DNA of 64,000 nucleotides. It comes from F1-120-MAGs118 sp013360535. GTDB taxonomy: Bacteria > Planctomycetota > UBA1135 > GCA-002686595. Every line of letters starts with the position of its first letter. Within the stretch, counting starts at the first letter, position 1. The position numbers were made by a program, and so were the translations under genes. The stretch lies in assembly GCA_026647215.1 (NCBI GenBank), contig JAPKHC010000003.1, positions 74,812-138,811 of the forward strand, in the 5' to 3' direction. Positions 42,399 to 50,259 of the stretch are shown here, piece by piece. The notes below the pieces were generated by a model that saw nothing but the letters and a program-made list of their open reading frames with translations, searched no databases and was not told where the DNA came from.

Positions 42399-44432
42399 AT
42401 GGCGCCTCCCAAGAACGCAGCGGTCCTCGTCGGGGACCTCGACCGCCTGCCTGCCGACTTCGACCTGAGCCTCTGGCACCGCCGTCCGCCCGCGAACCAC
42501 GCGCTGCGGCGCCTGTCGATCCACGGCGACACGAGCGCGGAGGCGATCCTGCGCGAGCTGTTCGAGCTGCAGGCGACCGCCGTCGTGTTCCTCGGGCTGC
42601 TCGTGCCCGAGGCCGTGCTCGCCGCACGCTGGGCCGGACTGCGGGTCGTGCTCGTGCTCGACGAGGCCGAGCTCGCGGCCTGGACGCTCGGGGACTGGCG
42701 CGACGCGCGTGTCGCCGCCCCGTTCCACGCGCACCTCGTGGTCGCCACCGGCACGGACCAGCCGCGGCGCTGCGCGACGCCGGACGGCCCGGAGTGGGCC
42801 ACGCTCTACACCGCGCGCAAGCTCGCCGACGTCGACCTGCGGCACGTGCTGCAGCTCGCCGAGAAGCAGCCCGACACGACGCCGCAACCGCCGCAGAACG
42901 GCTCGACCTACTGGCATGTCGTGCGCGAGCTCGAGCTGTGGCGCGCGCTCGCAAGCGGAGCGCTCGAACTCGAGACGCAGGCCGTGCGCGCGCGCTGCCT
43001 CGACAAGTGCCGCCGCACGCCCGGTGGCATCGAGTTCCGCTCGACGCGGGTCGCCCCGGCGCTCGCGCACGGACGCCGCAAGCCGCGTGTGCTGTTCGTC
43101 TCGCACGAGCTCTCCAAGACCGGCGCGCCGACGGCGATGCTGTGGGCGCTGCGCGGCATGGAGGTGCTCGGCACCTCGTTCGAGCCGTGGGTGCTCGGCA
43201 TCGGCGACGGCCCGATGGAGGAGCACTTCAAGGGTCAGGTCGGTGCGGAGCGCTTCCGCATCGCGCACTTCCAGGACTCGTGGCCGCACTACCGCGAGAT
43301 CCTCGACACGATCGACGAGATCGATCCCGACGTCGTGTTCCTCAACGCCTCGCCGGTGTACGCCTACGCGCCGCTCCTGCGCTGGAAGGGCATTCCGGTC
43401 GTGTGGTGGTTCCACGACGGCATCAACGTCGCCAAGCGCGACGGCCACCTGTTCACGCAGCGTGCGCTGGAGGCGATGCACCGCTACGCGCTGCATTCGT
43501 CCGAGCGCGTGCTGACGGCCTCGAACGACACGGTGCGGCAGATCGAGCTCTTCTGCCCCGCGATCGAGGGCAAGGTCGGCATGGTGCCCTACGGCTTCGA
43601 CGTCGACGCGATCCTCGGCGAAGGCGTCAAGCTGCGCGACCAGCGCGCGGAGCTGCGCGCGGAGTTCGGCGTGCCGGAGGACGGCACGCTGTTCGCGTGC
43701 GTCGGCAGTCTCGAGCGCCGCAAGAACCAGAAGCGCCTCGCGGAGGCCTTCCAGGGCATGCTGCGCTCGCTCCCCGAGGAAGAGCGCGGCAAGCACCACC
43801 TCGCGCTCGTCGGACGCCTCGATCCCGACAACCTCGGGCCGAAGAGCTTCCACATGGAGATCCTCGAGGCGATCGAACCGGAGTTCGCCGCGCAGATCCA
43901 CATCACCGGGCCGCGCCCCAGCGGCTTCCCCGTGATGGTCGCAGCCGACGCGCAGGTGCTGGTGTCGACCAACGAGTGCTCGCCGCTCGTCAACATCGAG
44001 TCGATGCTGCTCGACACGTTCGTGATCTCCTCGCGCGTGCACGGCATCCCCGAGGTCGTGCTCGACGGCGTGCGCGGCAAGCTGGTCGAGCCCGAGGACG
44101 TGAGCGACATCGAGCGCGCGTTGCGCTGGTTCGTCGACGCGCGCCGCACGGCGCCCGAGCGGCTGGCCGAGATCCGCCAGCGCGCGAAGGCCTACGCGAT
44201 CGCGAGCCACGGCTTCGTGCGCACCGGCGAGATCGTGCGCGACGAGGTCCAGCGCATGCTCGACTCGCGCGCCGGCGAGGAGCTCCGGCTGGTCGGCGAG
44301 ACCGCCAACCAGTTCCTCGAGCGCGAGCTCGCGCTGCGCTGGTCGCACATGAAGCACGACGCGCCGCACGCCTGCTACCCGCTGCGCGAGATTTGCCACT
44401 ACGCGAACAACGAGAACGTCACGCTGCCGTGA
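42399..44432 (+). CDS. Glycosyltransferase family 4 with extra N-terminal domain
   Basis: A 677-residue cytoplasmic enzyme. Residues 225-600 are a GT-B fold: LFVSHELSKTGAPTAML opens the acceptor domain, GSLERRKNQKRLAEAF near 430 opens the nucleotide-sugar domain, and NECSPLVNIESMLLDTFVI near 520 holds the E-x7-E-like motif. The first 200 residues form a separate Rossmann-like domain not typical of GT4. A final helical tail ends NENVTLP. The start is uncertain: ATG 42360 lies 39 bases upstream in frame, within a 39-bp tandem duplication of the start region. It is likely to act on a surface glycan together with the next two genes. Confidence 0.88.
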   Translation: MAPPKNAAVLVGDLDRLPADFDLSLWHRRPPANHALRRLSIHGDTSAEAILRELFELQATAVVFLGLLVPEAVLAARWAGLRVVLVLDEAELAAWTLGDWRDARVAAPFHAHLVVATGTDQPRRCATPDGPEWATLYTARKLADVDLRHVLQLAEKQPDTTPQPPQNGSTYWHVVRELELWRALASGALELETQAVRARCLDKCRRTPGGIEFRSTRVAPALAHGRRKPRVLFVSHELSKTGAPTAMLWALRGMEVLGTSFEPWVLGIGDGPMEEHFKGQVGAERFRIAHFQDSWPHYREILDTIDEIDPDVVFLNASPVYAYAPLLRWKGIPVVWWFHDGINVAKRDGHLFTQRALEAMHRYALHSSERVLTASNDTVRQIELFCPAIEGKVGMVPYGFDVDAILGEGVKLRDQRAELRAEFGVPEDGTLFACVGSLERRKNQKRLAEAFQGMLRSLPEEERGKHHLALVGRLDPDNLGPKSFHMEILEAIEPEFAAQIHITGPRPSGFPVMVAADAQVLVSTNECSPLVNIESMLLDTFVISSRVHGIPEVVLDGVRGKLVEPEDVSDIERALRWFVDARRTAPERLAEIRQRAKAYAIASHGFVRTGEIVRDEVQRMLDSRAGEELRLVGETANQFLERELALRWSHMKHDAPHACYPLREICHYANNENVTLP

Positions 44433-44442
44433 CGTCGTGGCG

Positions 44443-44472
44443 GCGGCCGTGGTCGAGCTCGACCGCGGCCGC
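44443..44472. terminator. Hairpin between convergent glycosyltransferase genes
   Basis: Arms GCGGCCGTGGTCGA (44443-44456) and TCGACCGCGGCCGC (44459-44472) pair over 14 bp with one G-T wobble. It lies between the stops at 44432 and 44483. There is no T-run. It probably ends transcription from both sides. Confidence 0.65.
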
Positions 44473-44482
44473 GCACCGCCCT

Positions 44483-45991
44483 TCAGGCGAGCTCGGTCTC
44501 GCCGCGCCGCCGAGCGACCTGCGCTTCCCGCGACGGCGCCTTGAACGTGCCGTAGAGCAGCTGGTGGTAGAGCAGCGCTAGCTCGTTCGCCTCGTGCTGC
44601 ACGGTCTTGAGCAGCGGCGACTCGCCCACCAGCTCGCGCAGCTTCGAGCGGTCGGCACCCAGCGCCGCGAGTTCCGCGCGCAACGCCTCGACCGAGCCGA
44701 GCGCGAACGTGCGGCCGTAGCCGTGGAACTGGACGAACTCGGCCAGCCCTCCCGCGTTGGAGGCGAGCACGCCGACGCCCGCGTGGGCCGCGTGGAGGAG
44801 CTCCGACGGCGCGTTGCCGACGCCGATCGAGGGGAACACGACGACGTCGAGCGCAGCGAGCGTTTCCGCCAGCCGCTCCGGATCCGGCGCGCCGTGAAAG
44901 TGGACACGCCCGGCGCAAGGGCTCGCCGCCACGCGCTCGCGCAGCGCCTCGGCGAACTCGGCGGCGCCTTCGGCCACCGCGCCGTGCAGGTGCAGCTCGA
45001 GCGACGGAGCGGAAGCGGCCGCGGCGAGGAAGGCCTCGACGAGCACGTGGGTGCCCGCGGTGCGCGAGAGTGCGGCGATGCAGCCGATGCGCAGCGAGGA
45101 ACTCTCCACACGCGGCAGCGCGGGCAGCTCTGCGCCGGGCAGGGCGAGCTTGTCGAGCACGACCTTGTCGTCGGGAAGCCCGAACGTGCGCTGGAACTCG
45201 CCCCGCGCGAACTCCGACGGCACGAGCACGAGATCGACGTGCTTGAGCCGCGCGCCGAAACGCTCGAGCCGCCGCTGGATCGGGTCGCCGACGGTCGCTT
45301 CGACCTGCTCCTGCACTTTCCAGCGCGCCTCGCGCAGAGCGTGCGTGACGGCGTGGATCGCGGCGCGCGGGCGACGGGCGGGCACACCGCCCGTGACGGC
45401 GAAACGCGCACCGTAGTGGCGTCGGTAGAGCTGGGCGAAGCTCTCGTTGCGCGGTCGCAACCTGTCGATCACGGCCTGCTCGTCGGCCACGAGGCGCGTC
45501 CATTCGGTTCCGTGGACACACGGCCCGCACTTGGCGAGGTCGATCCGCTCGCAGGGCTGGTCGTCGGTACGGCAGCGCCGCGTCCCGATCGCGCACACGG
45601 GCCAGAAGTCGTGCGCCGTCAGCACGGTCTTGATCTTGAGCGAGTGCGTGATGTCGATCAGGCCGAGCCCGAGGTGCTGGAGCGAGTGGAAGTGGACGAC
45701 GTCGGCGCGCGTCTCGCCGAGGAACTCGCGGAACTGCTGCTCGACGGCGTGGTGGATGTAGGAGCGCTCGAGCGGCTCCCACTCCAGCCCGAGCCGGTTC
45801 ATGTGCCGGATCGTGACGTTGCCGCGGCGCTCGACCCACGAGAAGCCCTCGGGCAGCGACGGGTCGGCGGCGCGCGTGAAGATCGCGGGCCAGTGCCGCT
45901 CGGACTGCTTCGTGGCGAGCTCCCAGATGTAGTGGGCGTTGGCGCTCGCCGAACGCGGAGGCAGTTCGTTGGTGACGTGCAGGATGCGCAT
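44483..45991 (-). CDS. Glycosyltransferase family 4
   Basis: A 502-residue GT-B enzyme. The N-terminus ILHVTNELPPRSASANAHY is typical of GT4 acceptor domains, followed by VVHFHSLQHLGLG and TVLTAHDFWPVC. A Cys-rich insert near 145-160 (CRTDDQPCERIDLAKCGPC) may bind a metal and is seen in some GT4 enzymes. The donor domain starts at about residue 300 (IGCIAALSRTAGTHVLVEAF), with PSIGVGNAPSELLHAAHAG near 405 as the sugar-nucleotide site. It is followed 18 bases upstream in the same direction by the sulfotransferase gene, so the two are co-transcribed. Confidence 0.9.
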   Translation of the reverse strand: MRILHVTNELPPRSASANAHYIWELATKQSERHWPAIFTRAADPSLPEGFSWVERRGNVTIRHMNRLGLEWEPLERSYIHHAVEQQFREFLGETRADVVHFHSLQHLGLGLIDITHSLKIKTVLTAHDFWPVCAIGTRRCRTDDQPCERIDLAKCGPCVHGTEWTRLVADEQAVIDRLRPRNESFAQLYRRHYGARFAVTGGVPARRPRAAIHAVTHALREARWKVQEQVEATVGDPIQRRLERFGARLKHVDLVLVPSEFARGEFQRTFGLPDDKVVLDKLALPGAELPALPRVESSSLRIGCIAALSRTAGTHVLVEAFLAAAASAPSLELHLHGAVAEGAAEFAEALRERVAASPCAGRVHFHGAPDPERLAETLAALDVVVFPSIGVGNAPSELLHAAHAGVGVLASNAGGLAEFVQFHGYGRTFALGSVEALRAELAALGADRSKLRELVGESPLLKTVQHEANELALLYHQLLYGTFKAPSREAQVARRRGETELA

Positions 45992-46009
45992 GGAGAGTGG
46001 GCGAAAACT

Positions 46010-47287
46010 CTAGTGGCAGAAGCCGGGCGAGCGCCACTCGGCGACCGACTCGGGCCCGAAGCTGCCCCCCATCACGCGCGTCTGGATCACGACCGACACA
46101 ATCCCGTTGTCGCCCTCGGGCAGGTCGAGCGAGAACGGCACGGCGGGAGCGCCTCCGCTGGCCCGGACCGCGGCCTGACCGAGCGACTTGCCCGTCCCGT
46201 CGCGCACCTCGATCGCGAACTCGACCGACAGCGTCGGGTCGCCGATCACGGCCACATCCGTGCGGAAATGGCGGCGCGTGCGCACGTTGAGGTCGTGGTA
46301 GGCGAGCTCCGCGACGGAGCCGGGAGGCGGCGGGCCGAGCGTGAAGTCGTTGCGATTGGTCGCGCGGTGGCGATCCTGCGAGATGCCGCGCAACGTCGTC
46401 GACGCGGCGGACTCGGCGCTCGCGCAGAACAGGCGGATGACGTCCGCACCACGCGCCACGCCCTCGAGCGTGTACCCGGCGAGCTGCATCGCGCCCGCGC
46501 ACTCCTGCACGAACACGCCCTGCAGGCCCGGATCCCAGCCCGCTTCCTCCATCGTGAGCTCGCGCGCCTCGCCAGCGGGACGGCTCTGCTCGGGGCGGTC
46601 CACGCTGAGCGACTGCTGCAGGCCCGCGCCCTGCGGCTCGTCGAGGCCGAGGAACCGCGCGAGCTCGGCCGCGACATTCGCAGGCTCGAGCGCCATGCGT
46701 TCCTGCCGAACCTCGATCCAGCGCTCGCCCAGCCGGGCGCGCGTCTCGTGCCAGGCGCTCACGGTCGTCGCCCAGCTCCGGCAGTGGTACCAGAACGGCA
46801 CCTGCGGGAACTTCGACACGCGCGAGAGCACGTTCTCGATGCCGCGCCGCTGGCAGTAGATGAAGCGCGCGTTGGGGAACATCTCGAGCAGGAGCGGCGC
46901 CGCGCGGATCGCGGGAGCACCCTCGAAGTCATCGGGCGACTTGTCGGCCCAGCGACCGCTCGGGCAGTGCTGCGCGAAGAAGGCCGCGAAGTAGTTGCGG
47001 ACGTGGAGCTTCAGTCCGGCGGCGTCGAGCGACTGGATCAGGTAGCTGCCGCCCGCGGACGGGTAGTTCGTCACCACGCGGTCGACGGCGGAGAGCAGCA
47101 CCTGCAGGAGCGTCGTCACGTGCCCTTCGTCGTGCCCTGGGATGCCCGCACCGCGGGTCAAGGCCTGCCCGATCGCGCTCGTGCCCGAACGCACGCTGCC
47201 GAGCACGAAGATCGGCTCGGACAGGTTGGGGGCGAAGGCCGCCGGTCGCAGAATTTCGGCCAGATTGGAGGGGGGCGGTTGGGTCAT
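46010..47287 (-). CDS. PAPS-dependent sulfotransferase with C-terminal beta domain
   Basis: A 425-residue protein. The 5'-phosphosulfate loop is FVLGSVRSGTSAIGQAL (residues 27-43). The 3'-phosphate site is FIYCQRRGIENVLSRV near 142-157. Family members move sulfate from PAPS to carbohydrate or tyrosine. After about residue 300 a beta-sandwich-like domain follows (for example VAVIGDPTLSVEFAIEVRDG) that may bind the glycan. It is first in an operon with a GT4 gene; together with the acyltransferase it suggests a sulfated, acylated surface polymer. The PAPS route seems broken locally, as cysD is damaged. Confidence 0.85.
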   Translation of the reverse strand: MTQPPPSNLAEILRPAAFAPNLSEPIFVLGSVRSGTSAIGQALTRGAGIPGHDEGHVTTLLQVLLSAVDRVVTNYPSAGGSYLIQSLDAAGLKLHVRNYFAAFFAQHCPSGRWADKSPDDFEGAPAIRAAPLLLEMFPNARFIYCQRRGIENVLSRVSKFPQVPFWYHCRSWATTVSAWHETRARLGERWIEVRQERMALEPANVAAELARFLGLDEPQGAGLQQSLSVDRPEQSRPAGEARELTMEEAGWDPGLQGVFVQECAGAMQLAGYTLEGVARGADVIRLFCASAESAASTTLRGISQDRHRATNRNDFTLGPPPPGSVAELAYHDLNVRTRRHFRTDVAVIGDPTLSVEFAIEVRDGTGKSLGQAAVRASGGAPAVPFSLDLPEGDNGIVSVVIQTRVMGGSFGPESVAEWRSPGFCH

Positions 47288-47352
47288 CGGCGCAATGCTT
47301 GGGGCCCCAAGGGTACCGGACTCTGGCGGCCCCGGGCGAGCCCCCGACGAGA

Positions 47353-47393
47353 ACCGCGCGCGGACCGGAAGGAATTTCCAGCCCGCGCGCGGT
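47353..47393 (-). terminator. Hairpin after the class I aldolase gene
   Basis: Arms 47376-47393 and 47353-47370 pair over 18 bp with two C/A mismatches, around a 5-base loop. It begins 19 bases after the aldolase stop on the minus strand. There is no clear T-run. Confidence 0.6.
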
Positions 47394-47411
47394 GGGACGA
47401 ACGGCCGGCGC

Positions 47412-48302
47412 CTAGGTGCGCGAGGCCTCGAAGATCGACTGGATCGCGTCGTCGAGCGCCGCGTTGAAGTCGGCGTCGGACTGCTGCGCGCTCAGGCCCT
47501 CGGTCAGCGCGCGGCTGAAGCTCGCGATCATGCCGGGGTTGCGGGCGAGCTTCTGGTTCGAGCGCGCGCGCGTGTAGCCGCCCGACAGCGCGACGACGCG
47601 CACGACGTTGGGGTGCGCGATCAGGCGCTCGTAGAAGCCGTCGATCTCGGGCAGGGTCAGCTTGAGCATCACGAGCTCGGAGCCGTCGAGCTCGTCGAGC
47701 GCCGCCAGCAGCGAATCCTCGAGCAGGCCCTCGGCCTCGACCTTGTCCGGGCAGTCGATGTCGACTTCCGGCTCGATGATCGGCACGAGGCCGGCCTCGA
47801 TGATGCGCTTGCCGACCGCGAGCTGCTGCTCGACGACCTTCGCGATGCCGCCGGCGTTCGCCTGCTTGATCACCGAACGCATCTTCGTGCCGAAGACCTC
47901 GTTCTTGCGGGCACGCTCGAGCAGCTTGTCGAGCTCGGGCATGTCCTTCATCAGCTGGCAGCCCTCGGCCTCGGCCGCGAGGCCCTTGTCGACCTTGAGG
48001 AACGGCACGACGCGCTTTTCCTGCCACAGGTACTGCGCCGAGCCCTTGCCGCCGATCTGGCGGTCCATCGTGTTCTCGAACAGGATCGCGCCGAGGATGC
48101 GGTCGCCGTTGAAGGCGGGCGACGTGACGATGCGCGTGCGCATCTCGTGCACCTTCGTGTACATCGCCTCCTCGCCCGAGTACGCGCTCTCCGGAACGCC
48201 GTAGAGCTTGAGCGCCTTGGGCGTGCTGCCGCCCGACTGGTCGAGCGCGGCGAGGAAGCCATCCTGGGAGAGAACCTTGGTCAGTTGCTGTTCGAATGCC
48301 AT
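47412..48302 (-). CDS. fda: Class I fructose-1,6-bisphosphate aldolase
   Basis: Cleaves fructose-1,6-bisphosphate in glycolysis and gluconeogenesis by a Schiff-base lysine. The 296-residue length equals that of the bacterial class I enzymes of the Staphylococcus type. Marks are LAALDQSGGSTPKALKLYG at 18-36, FENTMDRQIGGKG near 75, VPFLKVDKGLAAE near 98, IIEAGLVPIIEPEVDI near 168 and ALSGGYTR near 238. ATG 48302 is chosen because upstream codons are unlike the family. It is divergent from the STAS gene. Confidence 0.92.
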   Translation of the reverse strand: MAFEQQLTKVLSQDGFLAALDQSGGSTPKALKLYGVPESAYSGEEAMYTKVHEMRTRIVTSPAFNGDRILGAILFENTMDRQIGGKGSAQYLWQEKRVVPFLKVDKGLAAEAEGCQLMKDMPELDKLLERARKNEVFGTKMRSVIKQANAGGIAKVVEQQLAVGKRIIEAGLVPIIEPEVDIDCPDKVEAEGLLEDSLLAALDELDGSELVMLKLTLPEIDGFYERLIAHPNVVRVVALSGGYTRARSNQKLARNPGMIASFSRALTEGLSAQQSDADFNAALDDAIQSIFEASRT

Positions 48303-48484
48303 CGGAGCGCTTTGGGGTTGCGGCCTGCGGAACGGTAGGGCGAGCAGTCTCCCCGATGAGGCTCGAGCCTTCAACCGCGAGCCCGCGCGCTGCGCACCCG
48401 GACGTAGCTCGAAGGCCGGGACAAGCGCTCTTCAAGCGTCGGCAAAGCCCGGTCCGGCACGCTGCGCCGACCGCACGGGCGCCC

Positions 48485-48490
48485 TAGCCT
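48485..48490 (+). promoter_or_regulatory. -10-like TAGCCT 7 nt before the STAS gene
   Basis: TAGCCT is followed by CGCGCGG and then ATG 48498. This spacing suggests a leaderless transcript. No -35 is evident. Confidence 0.35.
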
Positions 48491-48497
48491 CGCGCGG

Positions 48498-48848
48498 ATG
48501 AACCTCGGGCCCGTCGAAGCGCTCCCCCACCGCACCCTCGTCTCCCTCTCCGGCCGTCTCGATACGGTCGGCGTCGAGGCTGTCGAGACCAGCTTCAATG
48601 CCGCCGTCGTCGCGCGCCGTGTCGACGCGATCGTCGACCTCTCCGGCGTCGAGTTCCTGAGTTCGATGGGCGTGCGCATGCTGCTCACCGCGGCCAAGGC
48701 GCTGCAGCGTGCGGGAGCGCGGCTCGTGCTGGCCGCGCCGGGGCCGCTGGTCGATGGCGCGCTGAGGCACAGCTCGCTCTCGCAGGTGATCCGCGTCGCG
48801 GCCGATCGCGACGCCGCAGCGGCATGGCTGGACGGCGAGGCGAGCTAG
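48498..48848 (+). CDS. STAS-domain anti-sigma factor antagonist
   Basis: A 116-residue protein of the SpoIIAA/RsbV type. The phosphorylation site lies in VDLSGVEFLSSMGVRML, with Ser55 or Ser56 as the target. It should bind and titrate the anti-sigma kinase encoded 11 bases downstream. The gene pair is a standard partner-switching module. No target sigma factor of the matching class is seen in the window. Confidence 0.9.
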   Translation: MNLGPVEALPHRTLVSLSGRLDTVGVEAVETSFNAAVVARRVDAIVDLSGVEFLSSMGVRMLLTAAKALQRAGARLVLAAPGPLVDGALRHSSLSQVIRVAADRDAAAAWLDGEAS

Positions 48849-48859
48849 GCTGGCGAGGG

Positions 48860-49279
48860 ATGGAGAACGAGTTGCGCGGCGTGATCGGACACGGTGGGAG
48901 CACGCTCGCCGCGGAATCGGCGCGGGCGCGGGCGCGGCTCGCGGAGCGTGGCGTCGAACACGATGCGATCCACGCGATCGATGTCGCGCTGGAGGAGCTC
49001 GTCACGAACACGCTGCGGCACGGCCGCGGTGCGGGCGCCCGCCGCGTGTCGTGGAGCGTCGTGGTGAGCGCCGCCCACGTCGTGCTGACGCTCGAGGACG
49101 AACTGGAAAGCTTCGATCCCTTCGGGCGACCGCTCCCGCCGCCGATGGTCGAGCTCGAGGCCGAGGTGCCCGGTGGACGCGGACTGGCGATGGTGCGCGC
49201 GCTCGTGCAGGACCTGCGCCACGAGCGCACTTCCGGCGGCAACCGCCTCGTCCTCACGGTTCCGCGCGCGCGCCCCTGA
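48860..49279 (+). CDS. Anti-sigma factor serine kinase (RsbW-like HATPase)
   Basis: A 139-residue GHKL ATPase. The N box is ALEELVTNTLRHG near residue 40 (with the Mg-binding Asn), the G1 box is LEDELESFDP (with Asp), and the G2 box is GGRGLAMVR near 113. It should phosphorylate the STAS protein upstream and bind a sigma factor. ATG 48860 is preceded by GCGAGGG, and a TAGGCT whose TAG is the stop of the STAS gene lies 8 bases upstream. Confidence 0.88.
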   Translation: MENELRGVIGHGGSTLAAESARARARLAERGVEHDAIHAIDVALEELVTNTLRHGRGAGARRVSWSVVVSAAHVVLTLEDELESFDPFGRPLPPPMVELEAEVPGGRGLAMVRALVQDLRHERTSGGNRLVLTVPRARP

Positions 49280-49355
49280 GCCGAACGGCGCCCGTCGAGT
49301 CCGGAACGGAAGTTCGGGCAAGCTCGCGAGCACGTCCCGGTTGCCGCGCGGGCTC

Positions 49356-49739
49356 GTGAGCCTCGCGGAGCTCTCGGGCGGCAAGCGCGTCCGGCGCGAC
49401 GAACGGGGCGAGCTTTCCCCCGCCGCAGAGCAGCGCGACGAGGAGACGCGCAGCGACGCGCGCGCTTTCATCGGCCGGCTCGCGCTCGCGGGCAGCACGA
49501 ACATCTACGACGCGCTCGAGTTCGCCTTCCGCGATCCCGACGTCGACACGATCTGCTTCATGACCGACGGCACGCCGACCATCGGCACCGAGACCGAGAC
49601 GATCACGATCCGCGAGGAGCTGCGCCGCTGGAATCGCTCGCGCAAGGTCCGCATCCACTGCATCGCCGTCGGCGAGGACCAACCGCTGCCCAAGTCGCTC
49701 GCCGCCGACCGCGCCGGCGTGCGCCGCTTCGTGCCATGA
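49356..49739 (+). pseudogene. C-terminal remnant of a von Willebrand factor A domain protein
   Basis: From GTG 49356 the frame encodes 127 residues. The part after about residue 45 is the second half of a VWA domain: LALAGSTNIYDALEFAF, DVDTICFMTDGTP and RKVRIHCIAVGED. The N-terminal half with the DxSxS metal site is missing and the first 40 residues do not look like it. Planctomycete proteins with HEAT repeats and a terminal VWA domain end in just this way. It follows the anti-sigma gene after 76 non-coding bases. A decayed or mis-joined gene is most likely. Confidence 0.6.
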
Positions 49740-49758
49740 GAAGCGCCTGACTACGGGT

Positions 49759-50259
49759 TCAGTCCGAGAATTGCGTGCCGATCACGACGAGCGTCACGAA
49801 AACCAGCACGGACAGCACCAGCGAAGCTCCCAACCCGAGCGCGAGCGCTCGCCACGCGTTCCGCTGTCGGTGAAGCCCCTCGAAGACGTCGGGCCACAGC
49901 GGAGAGCTTTCGAGACGCTGGAGCGACGACGCCGCTCGGCCGGCACTGAATGCACAGATTGCGGCCGGCACGGCCAAGAGCAGCATCAGGATCGCGAGCA
50001 GCCCTGCCGCAGCAGCTTCTCCTGAACTCTCGTCGAGCAAGCCGATGGCCGCCACGAGGAGCAACAAGCCGAACAGCGCCTCCGCCGCCACCAGAAGCCA
50101 CGCCCCGACCGCGAGCGTGACCAGCCACGGCCGAATCTCGACGAGACGCGCGGCCACCGCCCTGGGCGCCCGTCCCTCCGGAATCGGCTCGTCCTCCCCG
50201 GAGCCTTCGCGCGGGGCTCGGTACGGATTGAATGCGTCCCCCTCGTCTGCGGGGCTCAT
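49759..50259 (-). CDS. Small membrane protein of unknown function
   Basis: A 166-residue protein with four hydrophobic helices (about residues 42-75, 83-108 and 138-163). The N-terminal 30 residues are acidic and Pro-rich (FNPYRAP, as in some planctomycete membrane proteins). ATG 50259 overlaps the stop of the cytochrome peroxidase gene as ATGA, so translation is coupled. No family is recognised. Confidence 0.7.
   Translation of the reverse strand: MSPADEGDAFNPYRAPREGSGEDEPIPEGRAPRAVAARLVEIRPWLVTLAVGAWLLVAAEALFGLLLLVAAIGLLDESSGEAAAAGLLAILMLLLAVPAAICAFSAGRAASSLQRLESSPLWPDVFEGLHRQRNAWRALALGLGASLVLSVLVFVTLVVIGTQFSD

Noticed and set aside
42255..46502. Very long open frame on the minus strand (over 1400 codons) across the glycosyltransferase genes
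   Set aside because: It is antisense to the well-supported gene at 42399 and in another frame of 44483 and 46010; its product is Arg/Ala/Glu-rich without motifs, as expected from GC-rich codon shadows.
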